Positions 1 through 8,595 of a stretch of 64,000 nt of DNA are shown here, in pieces. The DNA comes from Frondihabitans sp. PhB188. GTDB lineage: Bacteria; Actinomycetota; Actinomycetes; Actinomycetales; Microbacteriaceae. The position numbers were made by a program, and so were the translations under genes. The number at the start of each line of letters is the position of its first letter. Position 1 is the stretch's first letter. A model generated the notes under the pieces. The model was not told the DNA's origin, ran no database searches, and saw only the letters and a list, made by a program, of their open reading frames with translations. The DNA lies in assembly GCF_003752365.1 (NCBI RefSeq), contig NZ_RJUO01000006.1, forward strand, positions 124,001 to 188,000, read 5' to 3'.

Positions 1-1036
1 TTGTGCGGTTCAAGCGGTCTGTGTCGGGTTGGACGAAGTGACGGAAACTCCCGCGCTGGACAAGACGGACCGGAAGTTCCTCGTGAATACGGGTGGTGTC
101 TTCGCCGTCGATAGCGCGCAGGAGGAGGTCCACAGCGGTTCCCATCAGCTTTTGTGCGGGCTGGGAGACCGTCGTCAATGCAGGGCTGCTGACGGTGGCG
201 ACGCTGATGTCATCGAATCCGGCGATCGCGAGGTCGTCGGGGATGCTGAGTCCGAGGTTGCGGGCGACGTCCATGACGCCGACAGCGATGAGATCGTTTC
301 CGCAGAGAACGGTGTCGACCTCGGGGTGTTCACGAAGAAGACGCTCAGCGGCAGTTTTCCCAAAGTCGCGGGTGAAGGAACCGAGGTAGATCCGTCCGGC
401 AGCCGTCGGATCAATGTCGAGGATGCTTTCTGCAAACGCGTCTCGGCGCCGCAGGCCCGACCAGTTCTCCTCACCTCCGCCGATGTAGGCGAACTTTCGG
501 CTTCCGCTTCGGCGGGCAAGATCAACGAGCTGAGACATGCCCGAGGCATCGTCGACACCCACGAACGCGGTGGTGGTGCTGTCGGCATATTGGTCAAACT
601 GAACGGTAGGGATGGTGTTCGAGACCTTCTCGATAGCTGCACCGCTGTGTGCTTTGGAGCAGGCGCTGATGAGCAGGCCGTCTACCTGTCGGTCCAGGAG
701 CATCGAGATCTGCTGGGCTTCGAGGTCTGGGTCGTCGTGAGAGCTGGTGAGAATAAGAGCGCGCCCTCGGGTTCGGAGTTCGGCTTCTGCGAGTTCGACG
801 AGCTGGGGAAAGAACGGGTTGTCGATTCCTGGCACGACCATGCCGACGACCATCGTGCGCGATTGGCGTAGAGCGCGGGCCACAGTGTGGGGTCGGTAGC
901 CGAGGCGGAGCGCAGTGTCTTGGACGAGCTGCTTGTGAGTGGCGGTGACCCCTCGCGCCCCAGAGAGCGCCCTAGACACGGTGGCGGTAGACACGCCCGC
1001 CTCTGCGGCGACGTCTTTGATGGTGGCTCTGGGCAT
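1..1036 (-). CDS. LacI-family transcriptional regulator (3' end beyond window)
   Basis: Starts MPRATIKDVAAEAGVSTATV, the classic LacI N-terminal helix-turn-helix followed by a hinge helix and a periplasmic-binding-like effector domain (for example VVGMVVPGIDNPFF and DLAIAGFDDI). About 345 codons are visible, so only the last few residues run off the window edge. It is the last gene of the transporter operon, 13 bp after the permease stop. It probably represses that operon and perhaps the divergent sugar-kinase gene through the palindromes at 5191-5231. The effector is unknown; a (ribo)nucleoside or sugar is an inference from the kinase. Confidence 0.93.
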   Translation of the reverse strand, partial: MPRATIKDVAAEAGVSTATVSRALSGARGVTATHKQLVQDTALRLGYRPHTVARALRQSRTMVVGMVVPGIDNPFFPQLVELAEAELRTRGRALILTSSHDDPDLEAQQISMLLDRQVDGLLISACSKAHSGAAIEKVSNTIPTVQFDQYADSTTTAFVGVDDASGMSQLVDLARRSGSRKFAYIGGGEENWSGLRRRDAFAESILDIDPTAAGRIYLGSFTRDFGKTAAERLLREHPEVDTVLCGNDLIAVGVMDVARNLGLSIPDDLAIAGFDDISVATVSSPALTTVSQPAQKLMGTAVDLLLRAIDGEDTTRIHEELPVRLVQRGSFRHFVQPDTDRLNRT

Positions 1037-1049
1037 GGTCTCCTCCTCG

Positions 1050-1925
1050 TCAGGGTCGGCTGAGGGAATGGACTGCCTCCACGGAGGCCTGCTCGCCGGT
1101 ACCGGATGCGGCGGCCGCAAGGGTTTTCCCGAAGCGTCGGCGCCGCGGAACCACGCTAGTGCGCCGCCACGGAGTGGCCGCTATCTCCCACGACGTAATC
1201 AACAGGAACGTGATCAAGCCGATGGAGGCAAGGACAACAATCGCGGCGAAGACGCCGGCCGTGTTGAACCTCGACTGCTGGATGGCGAGGTAGACCCCCA
1301 GGCCCCCCGTGGTTGAAGCTGTCGACTCCGCAAGAACCGCGCCCGTGACCGAGAACGTCGCCGACATCTTCAGGGCAGAAAAAAGCGGGGTGAAGGTTGC
1401 CGGGAGGCGGACGAGGGTGAAGATCTTCCAGCGGCTGGCCCCCATGGCGCGGGCCAGGTTGATGGAGTCACGGTCAACGGAGTGGAGTCCGTCGAGGACG
1501 TTGACGAGGACAGGGAAGAAGACGATGAGCCCGACGATGAAAAGCTTCGGGGCCAGGCCGAAACCGAGCCAAATGACGAGGGCTGCGCCGATGGCGACGA
1601 CGGGAATCGCCTGCGTGATGATCAGGACGGGGTAGAGGAACCGGTACAGCAGCTCGGACTGGGACATGACGATCGCGAGGAGGAACCCGAGGGCGGAACC
1701 GATCACGAAGCCGAGAACGAATGACTGCGAGGTGACGAGGATGCCTTGCGCGATCGTTGCCCAATCCGATCCGATCGCTTGGAAGGTTGCCATCGGTGTC
1801 GGGAGGACAAACGAAGGGATGTGGAAGGCGACGACGACGAGCCACCAGACCAGGAGGAGGCCGACGATGGAGGCGATGGGGATGAGGATGTCGAGCCACC
1901 AGCGAGAGCTGAGGTTTGTGGGCAT
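1050..1925 (-). CDS. ABC transporter permease, SsuC/TauC type
   Basis: 291-residue integral membrane protein with about six hydrophobic segments. The cytoplasmic EAA-type loop that docks on the ATPase is visible as LARAMGASRWKIFTLVRLPA. It belongs to the permease family used for sulfonate, taurine, hydroxymethylpyrimidine and similar small solutes. The start ATG overlaps the ATPase stop as TAATG, giving translational coupling. A longer in-frame upstream reading exists but lies inside the ATPase gene and is not used here. The substrate cannot be read from the sequence. Confidence 0.92.
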   Translation of the reverse strand: MPTNLSSRWWLDILIPIASIVGLLLVWWLVVVAFHIPSFVLPTPMATFQAIGSDWATIAQGILVTSQSFVLGFVIGSALGFLLAIVMSQSELLYRFLYPVLIITQAIPVVAIGAALVIWLGFGLAPKLFIVGLIVFFPVLVNVLDGLHSVDRDSINLARAMGASRWKIFTLVRLPATFTPLFSALKMSATFSVTGAVLAESTASTTGGLGVYLAIQQSRFNTAGVFAAIVVLASIGLITFLLITSWEIAATPWRRTSVVPRRRRFGKTLAAAASGTGEQASVEAVHSLSRP

Positions 1926-2704
1926 TAGGCACCAGCCTTTGCGTTGCCGTAAATGAGTTCGAGTGCTCGTGCTTTGTAGGCCATGAACCGGGGATCGGTG
2001 AGGTCCCGGATGCGGCGGGGGCGTTCGATGTCGACGTTGATAATTTCCTGAATGCGTCCCGGCCGGGGTGACATGACGACGACGCGGTCCGACAAGAAGA
2101 TGGCCTCTTCGACGTCGTGGGTGACGAACAGAATGGTGCTGCCGGTTTCTTGCCACACCTGGAGGAGCCATTCCTGCATTTCCAGGCGTGTTTGGCTGTC
2201 GAGTGCCCCGAAGGGTTCGTCGAGGAGCATCACGTCGCGAGCGAAGCTCAAGGTGCGCATCAGGGCCACGCGTTGTCTCATCCCGCCGCTCATGGCGTGA
2301 GGGAAGTGGTTGAGGAAGTCTCCGAGGCCGTAACGGCGAGCCATGTCGGCTGCGTCCTGGCGGTCCTGCGTCGAGACTCGGCCGTGGAGGGCCTTGCCGA
2401 GGGTGATGTTCTCGAGGGCACTTTTCCAGGGGAGGAGAAGGTCCTTCTGAAGCATGTAACCGACGTGTCCCGGTTGACCTGTGATGTCTTGACCGTCGAT
2501 GAATGCGTGACCCTCGGTGGGGGTGAGGATGCCGGAGAGAATGTTGAAGAGGGTGCTTTTGCCGCATCCCGAGGGGCCAACAACGGAGACGAATTCGCCC
2601 TCGTTTATGGTCAGGGAGGTGTTGTCCAGGGCGAGGTTCGCGTCGAACCGCTGAACAATGTCTCGGAGTTCGATCTTGACCGGGCTTGCAGTGGTCGTGG
2701 TCAT
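1925..2704 (-). CDS. ABC transporter ATP-binding protein, SsuB/TauB type
   Basis: 259 residues beginning MTTTTASPVKIEL. All ATPase motifs are intact: Walker A GPSGCGKST, signature MSGGMRQRVAL, Walker B VMLLDEPFGALD, and the switch histidine in FVTHDVEEA. It energises the neighbouring permease. The start ATG overlaps the stop of the M24 gene as ATGA, and its own stop overlaps the permease start, so the three proteins are made as a coupled set. An upstream in-frame start is possible but would sit within the M24 coding region. Confidence 0.94.
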   Translation of the reverse strand: MTTTTASPVKIELRDIVQRFDANLALDNTSLTINEGEFVSVVGPSGCGKSTLFNILSGILTPTEGHAFIDGQDITGQPGHVGYMLQKDLLLPWKSALENITLGKALHGRVSTQDRQDAADMARRYGLGDFLNHFPHAMSGGMRQRVALMRTLSFARDVMLLDEPFGALDSQTRLEMQEWLLQVWQETGSTILFVTHDVEEAIFLSDRVVVMSPRPGRIQEIINVDIERPRRIRDLTDPRFMAYKARALELIYGNAKAGA

Positions 2705-3363
2705 GAGATCACCGTGCATTTTGTGGGGCCGAACCAGACGATGTCTTCTCTTTTGACTCCGTAAAGGTGGTTGCCGATGAAGGGTTCCACTGCCCAGGCC
2801 CCAGTAAGAGGGGTTTCGTTCCACTCGTCGATGTATCCCTCGTCGTACGACGAGTCTTGGGTGATTGAGTGGCCGATGTTCTGGAGCCGATCAAGAAGCA
2901 GCAGTCCGGTTGGTGCTCTGAGAGCTTCGAACTCAGCGAACCAATCGCAGGCGCGCATGCCAGGGCGGGCTGCGGCGAGAACGCCGGCGTGGAGGGCCTC
3001 GATGGTGTCCAGGGCCCGCTGTTGTGGGACGTTGTTGCCGCGGATGAAGGATCTGGTGCAGTCTCCGAACCAACCGTCCTTGGTGGTGGGGTGCACGTCG
3101 ACAAATCCGAGGTCGAGGTTCCAGAGAAAGCGTTCTGACGGGATGTCCGTGGGGAAGCAGCTGAGGGTACCGATGCCGACACCGACGACGGTCGGTGTCC
3201 AAGGTTCGGTACTTCCCAGTTCCAGCATGCGCTGGTCGGCGCGGTCCCGGATTGTGATCTCGGTTTCACCTGGTTGCGCGTTAGAGGCGATTTCTTCGGC
3301 GACTTGGATGGCTAGCCGCTGGGCCGCGACCAACCCTGCGGGCGGGGTGTCGGTGAGAGTCAT
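2701..3363 (-). CDS. M24-family metallohydrolase (creatinase/aminopeptidase fold)
   Basis: About 220 residues of pita-bread fold. The probable metal ligands fall in VDVHPTTKDGWFGDCTRSF (two Asp), the GHSI histidine, the glutamate of AVEPFIG and the late KREDIV acidic pair, matching the D/D/H/E/E layout of M24 enzymes. Two ATGs are available (3369 and 3363). The AAGGA Shine-Dalgarno touches the first and sits six bases from the second, so 3363 is preferred. Its place between a GATase1-like protein and ABC genes suggests it processes the imported compound. Actual substrate unknown; family members include prolidase, creatinase and non-peptidase hydrolases. Confidence 0.85.
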   Translation of the reverse strand: MTLTDTPPAGLVAAQRLAIQVAEEIASNAQPGETEITIRDRADQRMLELGSTEPWTPTVVGVGIGTLSCFPTDIPSERFLWNLDLGFVDVHPTTKDGWFGDCTRSFIRGNNVPQQRALDTIEALHAGVLAAARPGMRACDWFAEFEALRAPTGLLLLDRLQNIGHSITQDSSYDEGYIDEWNETPLTGAWAVEPFIGNHLYGVKREDIVWFGPTKCTVIS

Positions 3364-3372
3364 GGTCATTCC

Positions 3373-4125
3373 TTAGTCGTTGGGCTGGGCGAGCCAGCCG
3401 ATGAGCTGCTGGAACAGGGCCGTGAACCCCGGCCAGTTCTGAAACTCGGTTGGCAACCAGTGAGGTCCCATGTCCGTTGCCAGGGCTGCCGTCCGGCCGG
3501 CGCCCGCCGTCCCGACGACGAGCAACGGATACCCGTCAACTTCAGCGAGAACCGATGAGTCCTCTTTCGCGATGAGCCGATGGAAGCCCAGGACGGCGGG
3601 CCAGGTTCCGTCGGTAAGTCCCCGGGTGATCGCATGATCGGTGGTGGCGGTGGGGCGAGGACCTTCGGGTGCTTCCTGTCGGTCGTCGCCGATTTCCATC
3701 TCCACAGGGAGCACACGGGCTAGAGGAGTTGCTCGATAGTTCGCCTTCGCTTCAATTCCTTGAAAGCTGAGGTAGCCACCGACCATGAGAAGCGAACCGC
3801 CGGCCTCGACCCAATCGGCCAGGACTTTCAATCGGTTCGGGCGTGAGTGCCCTTCGCGGAAAACCGGGGAGGAGAGCAGGAGTGTGTTCGCGCCGATGTC
3901 GCTGAGGACGATCACGTCGTAGGCGTCCAGTTCCTCGGCTGTTGCGGGGAACCCTTCGGCAGCAACATGATTAGGCTGGAACGTGACGTCGTGCCCGGCG
4001 GCGCGGAGGGCCGCAAGGAAAGCGTCGGCTCCCTCCTCATATGTGGACGTAATGAAGGAGTCGAAACCCTTGGTGTGGATGGTGGTGCTGGACCAGGATT
4101 CGCCGGCGAGAAGAATGGTGCTCAT
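3373..4125 (-). CDS. GATase1-like protein (PF07090/COG5426 type), cysteine-free
   Basis: 250 residues resembling the 'putative glutamine amidotransferase' GATase1-like family (start MSTILLAGESWSS; later KVLADWVEAGGSLLMVGGY). The protein contains no cysteine at all, and the nucleophile-elbow position reads GGYLSF, so it cannot be a classical class-I amidotransferase. It more likely binds or hydrolyses a ligand by other means. It lies two bases downstream of the binding-protein gene and ten bases before the M24 start, clearly in the same operon. Function unassigned. Confidence 0.85.
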   Translation of the reverse strand: MSTILLAGESWSSTTIHTKGFDSFITSTYEEGADAFLAALRAAGHDVTFQPNHVAAEGFPATAEELDAYDVIVLSDIGANTLLLSSPVFREGHSRPNRLKVLADWVEAGGSLLMVGGYLSFQGIEAKANYRATPLARVLPVEMEIGDDRQEAPEGPRPTATTDHAITRGLTDGTWPAVLGFHRLIAKEDSSVLAEVDGYPLLVVGTAGAGRTAALATDMGPHWLPTEFQNWPGFTALFQQLIGWLAQPND

Positions 4126-4127
4126 GA

Positions 4128-5159
4128 TTATTTCTGCAGCGCACTGTTCGTATAGTAGCTGCTGACCTTTCCTGCTTTATCGATGACTTTATACTTCGCT
4201 GCCGCGTCGACGATGTCGGTCCAGGCGGCGTTGGTCTGGGTGAGGTCACTTGCCGTCAGCGTTTTACCCGCCGTACCGAGCAACGGGGCGGTGTCTTTCC
4301 ACTGCAAAGTGGCGAAGGCCTTCGTTTCGGCTTTCGGGTAGTCCTTAAGGAACCGGGAAACGGCGTAGGTCGGGTGTGAGCGGGCATAGTTCATGCCCTC
4401 GATCGTCGCCTTCAAGAACTTCTTGGCCAACGCCGGATTCTTGCTCAGCCAGGAGCTGTTTGCAGCGAGAGAGAACACGGGCGCGTTGGGGGCGCCGTAG
4501 TTCTTCGCCAGGGCGACGCTGTATTTCTGTCCCAAGGAAGTCAGCTCGCTGCCTTCAGCATTCGTGACACCCGTAATGGCATCCACTTTTTTCTGCACCA
4601 GCAGAGGAACGGTGTCGTCGCTTGCGGTGACGAGGGTCACGTCGCTGAGCTTGAGGCCGACGTTGGCGAGCATGATTTGGAGCTGCGCGGCGGACCAGGA
4701 ATCGGTATACGTCCCGATCTTCTTGCCCTTGAGGCTCGCCGGGTTGATTGGCGTGCCGGTCGAGGTCATGAGGCCCCAGTTGTTGGCTTCGCCGTACCGG
4801 GCGATCGACACGACTGGAACACCCTTCGAGGCACTGGTGACGACATCGACGGACGTTCCGAAGGCGAGATCCGCACGGCCCGTTCCGAGGTACTGCATCG
4901 TGGCGGATGTGTTCGGCGGGGCCATGATGTCGAGATCGATGCCTTCTTTTTTGTAGAAGCCCTTGTCCTTGGCGACGATCCAAGGAATCCAGAATCCGTC
5001 GGCCGTGGGCCACTCCTGGATCATCGTCACTTTCGTCAATCCATTGGCGCTGGTGCCGCTTGATGCACTACAGCCGGCCAAGGCGGTGGCAGCTACTGCG
5101 AATACGGCTACGGCCGCTGCAATCCGTCGGGCTCTCAAAGGGGTCGATCGAATTCGCAT
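4128..5159 (-). CDS. ABC transporter substrate-binding lipoprotein (NMT1/THI5/SsuA-like)
   Basis: 343 residues. The N-terminus is a lipoprotein signal: basic start, hydrophobic stretch, lipobox LAGC, then a Ser-rich linker. The mature part reads as a type-2 periplasmic binding protein of the NMT1/THI5 class (KDKGFYKKEGIDLDI, GRADLAFGTSVDVV). The start at 5159 has GGAG six bases upstream; a longer reading from 5186 lacks this and spoils the signal peptide. It is the first gene of the LacI-controlled operon and sets its substrate specificity, which is not readable; pyrimidine- or sulfonate-like solutes are family precedents. Confidence 0.93.
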   Translation of the reverse strand: MRIRSTPLRARRIAAAVAVFAVAATALAGCSASSGTSANGLTKVTMIQEWPTADGFWIPWIVAKDKGFYKKEGIDLDIMAPPNTSATMQYLGTGRADLAFGTSVDVVTSASKGVPVVSIARYGEANNWGLMTSTGTPINPASLKGKKIGTYTDSWSAAQLQIMLANVGLKLSDVTLVTASDDTVPLLVQKKVDAITGVTNAEGSELTSLGQKYSVALAKNYGAPNAPVFSLAANSSWLSKNPALAKKFLKATIEGMNYARSHPTYAVSRFLKDYPKAETKAFATLQWKDTAPLLGTAGKTLTASDLTQTNAAWTDIVDAAAKYKVIDKAGKVSSYYTNSALQK

Positions 5160-5190
5160 CTCGTGCTCCAGTGTCGGGTCAGGCAATTAC

Positions 5191-5231
5191 ACGGCAAACG
5201 ATTACCGTAGGGGGGAAGGTAATCGATTACC
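5191..5231. promoter_or_regulatory. Two LacI-type operators between divergent genes
   Basis: A perfect 14-bp palindrome GGTAATCGATTACC at 5218-5231 and a related imperfect one, ACGGCAAACGATTACCGT, at 5191-5208. Both have the central CG typical of LacI/GalR operators, and their centres are 25 bp apart. They lie 32-72 bp upstream of the binding-protein start and in the divergent region shared with the ribokinase gene. The regulator at 1-1036 is the obvious candidate. Confidence 0.72.
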
Positions 5232-5407
5232 AATTGCGAGCACAAGTGGTGAAACAGTCTTGTTTCGAGCGTGAAATGTCCTGGAAATCTGGCCTCAGCG
5301 TTCTCAGGCGCAGTGGCCGAACAACCACCGCGTCAAGATTCCTCCCCATTCATCGTCATCAAAAACATTTAGTTATCCGAAGACCCCACTAACGAGAAAG
5401 ACCCATC

Positions 5408-6247
5408 ATGAACCCGTCTGTAGCCCTGGCCGTTGTCGGCAGCATCAACGTTGATTTGGTGGCGCTGGCCGGAAGACTGCCAACACCCGGGGAGACCGTG
5501 GGTGGTGCAAAGCTTCATCGGCACCCCGGCGGCAAAGGGGCAAACCAGGCGGCGGCGGCCAGCAGACTGGGCGCAGACGTCCGATTCATCGGAGCCGTTG
5601 GCGACGACGCAGATGGCAGCACTCTGATCGATGGACTGCGGTCAAGAGGGGTCGATGTGTCGGAGGTTCGGCGCGTTGCGACTCCCACAGGTATAGCGCT
5701 CATCGTTGTGGATGCTGCGGGCGAGAACCAAATCGTTGTCTGCCCTGGAGCGAACGCGTTCGTCTCTCTCGAGGCCATTCGTTTCTCCGACAAGCAGGCG
5801 GTACTAACTCAGCTGGAAATCGAGATGGACGTTGTGCTTCGCGTTGCCGAAGCGGCTTCAGGGTTTCTCGTCGTGAACGCTTCTCCGGCACAGCGGCTTC
5901 CTGTCGAACTCCTCGAGTGCGTCGATCTGTTCGTCGTCAACGAATCGGAGTACGCACTCATGCCGGAGCTGAAACAAGCCAAGCTCGTGGCGGTCACCCT
6001 CGGCGAGAGGGGCGCCATGCTTTTGCGCTTCGGCATTGAGATAGCCCGTGCCGATGGCGTTCATGCGCGAGTGGTTAACACCGTCGGAGCGGGAGACGCC
6101 TTCTGCGCAGCGTTAACGGTGGCCCTTGCATCCGGAATGCCCCACGACCGTGCTCTGGCCGCGGGATGTGCCGTCGGCGCAGCCGCCGTCACACATCCCG
6201 AAACCCAGGTGCCCCTCGAAGCATTGACCCACTACGTCGGACTCTGA
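5408..6247 (+). CDS. PfkB-family carbohydrate kinase, ribokinase-like
   Basis: 279 residues. The substrate-binding GGKGANQA motif near the N-terminus and the catalytic NTVGAGDAF signature near the C-terminus identify the ribokinase/PfkB family; the aspartate of GAGD is the base. It is transcribed away from the ABC operon and shares its LacI-like operators. The simplest reading is that it phosphorylates the sugar (or nucleoside-derived ribose) released from the imported compound. The sequence resembles ribokinase, but specificity is not provable here. It is shorter than typical ribokinase (about 300). Confidence 0.9.
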   Translation: MNPSVALAVVGSINVDLVALAGRLPTPGETVGGAKLHRHPGGKGANQAAAASRLGADVRFIGAVGDDADGSTLIDGLRSRGVDVSEVRRVATPTGIALIVVDAAGENQIVVCPGANAFVSLEAIRFSDKQAVLTQLEIEMDVVLRVAEAASGFLVVNASPAQRLPVELLECVDLFVVNESEYALMPELKQAKLVAVTLGERGAMLLRFGIEIARADGVHARVVNTVGAGDAFCAALTVALASGMPHDRALAAGCAVGAAAVTHPETQVPLEALTHYVGL

Positions 6248-6758
6248 ACGAAGAAGGGGCGGGGCACCATGCGGGGTCCCGCCCCTAAACGGCGCTCCGG
6301 CCCCAACCTCGCTGGGTTCCAGTCTTCGGGCGGCAATGCCGGCACCGGCCGTACGCGCTGATTGTTCTTAGAGGACAGGTGCCCCCGTTCGGCGTCGCGG
6401 TTGGCGAATGGCCCCATGTCGTGGAACAGGATCAGGCGGTGCGGATCCCAGTGGTGAAGCCACCACTCCGACACGGCCGCGAGGTCGTCTGACACGTCGA
6501 TCATTCGATAGGCCAGCCACGCCGCTTTGAGGCGTTCCACCGCCTCCGGGTGCTCCCACCAGGTCGGGCACCACCGCACTCTCTGCGCGTCCGTAAAGAA
6601 CTCAACCCTGGCGAAGTGTTCTTGCACCCACGCCACGAACTCCGCGTGCCACGGCCCCGCGGGTTGGCATCCTCCGGGTCGTCCGGGTTGAAACCGTCGC
6701 CCCCTCCGGCCAGCTCGTCCACGTCGCCGGCCGTCGTGTCGTAATCCGGGTCAGTCAT
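6232..6758 (-). pseudogene. DUF4913-family protein, frameshifted
   Basis: The start MTDPDYDTTAGDVDELAGG (ATG at 6758) and the body AWVQEHFARVEF...RWCPTWWEHPEA...WWLHHWDPH match DUF4913, a family encoded in actinobacterial conjugative elements. The two parts are in different frames. Adding one base in the GGGG run near 6657-6661 joins them through WHAEFVAWVQEHF. The C-terminal tail also runs into the end of the kinase gene, which suggests the natural 3' end is lost. It is either a decayed remnant or a sequencing error in the G run; the loss of surrounding transfer genes favours decay. Confidence 0.6.
6255..6286 (+). terminator. GC-rich hairpin after the kinase gene
   Basis: AGGGGCGGG at 6255-6263 pairs with CCCGCCCCT at 6278-6286 around a 14-nt loop, eight bases after the kinase stop. 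There is no T-run after the stem on the + strand, so it may be a non-canonical terminator or a transcript-stabilising hairpin. Confidence 0.5.
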
Positions 6759-6950
6759 TATCGATCGCCCCCACCGGAGCCGCAGTCGGGGCCTTGGCGG
6801 GGCGGGATTGTTGAGGAGGTCGGTTAGCTTCTTGTCCTCGAACCAGGGCTTGGCTTTCATCATCACCGGGCGGCCCTTTACCGGGAACATGACCATGTGC
6901 CAGCGGGGTAGACCGCCGTGGACCGAGAGCGGAACGCTCACCGTGCGTCT
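6756..6950 (-). pseudogene. Possible C-terminal scrap of a TraG/VirD4-like coupling protein
   Basis: Upstream of DUF4913, the frame reading PRWHMVMFPVKGRPVMMKAKP then WFEDKKLTDLLNN resembles the end of actinobacterial TraG/VirD4-like ATPases, which usually precede DUF4913 genes. A TAATG stop-start at 6756-6760 lies in another frame, which suggests a further frameshift. The match is to a short low-complexity tail only, so confidence is low. Confidence 0.3.
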
Positions 6951-6970
6951 TCCTGAGGATGGGCGAGAGG

Positions 6971-7168
6971 CTAGCGAACGTATCTCCATACCGCGACGAC
7001 TAGGAGCAGCAGGGAGACAACTGCGATAACGAGCGGACCCCAGAACAGCGCTCCTGTGTGGGTTGGAGCCAAGCCTGACATGGCGATCAGCACGAGGCTG
7101 GATGAAACCATTTGCCAGGCAATCTGCCTTCGGCGCGCATCTGGCTTCGAAGACGACTCTCGGGACAT
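6971..7168 (-). CDS. Small two-helix membrane protein
   Basis: 65 residues: a charged N-terminus (MSRESSSKPDARRRQ) followed by two hydrophobic stretches (SSSLVLIAMSGLAP and WGPLVIAVVSLLLLVVAVW). No family recognised. It lies alone between the conjugative scar and a PHP gene. Confidence 0.5.
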   Translation of the reverse strand: MSRESSSKPDARRRQIAWQMVSSSLVLIAMSGLAPTHTGALFWGPLVIAVVSLLLLVVAVWRYVR

Positions 7169-7287
7169 GCTCTTACGATATCCGGAGACTCGGACCGACG
7201 GAAGCCGTGCGCGTTACCAGACCGGTTTCGTGCGGTCAGACGACGTTCGCAGACGAACCTTGACCGTGCGTTACATATAGGCCGGGG

Positions 7288-8139
7288 TCAGCGCGTCCAG
7301 AAGTCCCCCGGATGACTCCCCGGTCGGAAGTCGAAGTATTCGAGCATCGCGGCGGCTTCGGGAAACCCGGCAGCGAGTTGTTCTGCAGAGTGGGCATCGC
7401 TGCCAAAAGTCACCGCTTGCCCGCCCTCCTCGACCCACCATTGAGGTGTCCATGGCCGCAGTCGACGGGTGTTCATCTCCAGCGCACGACCTGAGTTGGC
7501 AATGGCCCTCATCGCAGCTCGGAAGCCTTCCTCGAACTCCCGGGGATTGAAGGGGCCCGCGACGTTTGCTGGCCAGGTTCGGGCCGCGTAATCAATGTGG
7601 GTAAGCACCTCGAACGAATCGGATCCTGCGACCATCCGCGGAATCTCTTCGAGATAGGCCCACATCACTCCGGCTGGTGTGTGATGGCGGTACAGCGTCA
7701 CAGGCTCGGTACGGTCCTCTCCATGAAACGGCAGCATGTGCAGCGACCCGTTGACTCGATCAATCTGGCCACTACCGAGGATCGCTGCGGCGGCATCAGC
7801 CCATAAGTGCGGTTGACCGAATTCGACGCCCGTCATGATTTTCACGCTGGGGAAGTCATGCCGGCACCGTTCAATGGAATCGAGATATCCGTCGAAATCG
7901 AACGTCGGCAGGTGAACATAGTTGTCCTCGTCAACGAGGACTCCGGCATGCGAACCCATGTCGCCGTCGCCGACGAGCCACCGGTCCTCGAAGTCGAGGT
8001 GCTCCGTAAACGCGATCGCCGGGAGGCCGATCAGCTCTGCACGGGCGCACGTTCGACGCATCAAGCCAACCGAGCTGGGGTCGGAACCGGCGTCCCAGGA
8101 GTATTCACTGTGGACATGCGCATCCGCGGGCAAGGTCAT
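7288..8139 (-). CDS. PHP-domain phosphatase, histidinol-phosphatase-like
   Basis: About 283 residues with the PHP metal-ligand series: DAHVHSEYSWD, AFTEHLDF, GVEFGQPH, the GSLHM histidine, HIDYAAR and FGSDAH. This set is typical of HisK/HisJ-type histidinol-phosphatases and related phosphoesterases. The ATG at 8139 places DAHVH four residues from the N-terminus, as usual in the family; an in-frame start 36 bases upstream is possible. It stands alone rather than in a his operon, so the true substrate may differ. Confidence 0.85.
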   Translation of the reverse strand: MTLPADAHVHSEYSWDAGSDPSSVGLMRRTCARAELIGLPAIAFTEHLDFEDRWLVGDGDMGSHAGVLVDEDNYVHLPTFDFDGYLDSIERCRHDFPSVKIMTGVEFGQPHLWADAAAAILGSGQIDRVNGSLHMLPFHGEDRTEPVTLYRHHTPAGVMWAYLEEIPRMVAGSDSFEVLTHIDYAARTWPANVAGPFNPREFEEGFRAAMRAIANSGRALEMNTRRLRPWTPQWWVEEGGQAVTFGSDAHSAEQLAAGFPEAAAMLEYFDFRPGSHPGDFWTR

Positions 8140-8245
8140 GCCGACGACCATGCCAGCCGCGGCCAGCGGGAGCAAGAGTCATGCAAACCAGAATTGACCC
8201 CCTACCACTGACTGAACCACTGCGCCTCTGCCCGTAAACCGAACG

Positions 8246-8488
8246 TCAATCGTTCCCGGTGAGCCGCGCTTTTGAGGCTCGCAAGACGCTCGAGTAGGCA
8301 GCATCAAAGGCTTCGTCGATTTTTGGCTCGAGAGCAGCTCTTAGAGAATTTAGAGCGACGACTTCAGCAGCGTCGTCAACGAAATCCGAGGAGCCATTGC
8401 CTCGCTGGTTTCGGTCCAGGAGATGAGCCAAGACAATGACCTCGGCGTATTCGAGATCGATGGTAACGGTCCTGGCGATGTCGCTCAT
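8246..8488 (-). CDS. Small hypothetical protein
   Basis: 80 residues, acidic and helix-rich (MSDIARTVTIDLEYAEV...). No membrane segment, signal or family recognised. Amino-acid composition is that of a normal soluble protein rather than a GC-rich shadow frame. Confidence 0.6.
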   Translation of the reverse strand: MSDIARTVTIDLEYAEVIVLAHLLDRNQRGNGSSDFVDDAAEVVALNSLRAALEPKIDEAFDAAYSSVLRASKARLTGND

Positions 8489-8595
8489 GGACCAATTATG
8501 CGAGACATCATGCGGTGCAGCAGGGAACGGCTATCGTGCAGGGCCTTGGAGATGGGGTGGCGCGGAAACGGAGCCGTCTCCAGGGGCGATAAAAG

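Noticed and set aside
3197-3269. Alternative reading frames over the M24 gene
   Set aside because: Only the frame with the D/D/H/E/E metal ligands makes sense; the others are shadows.
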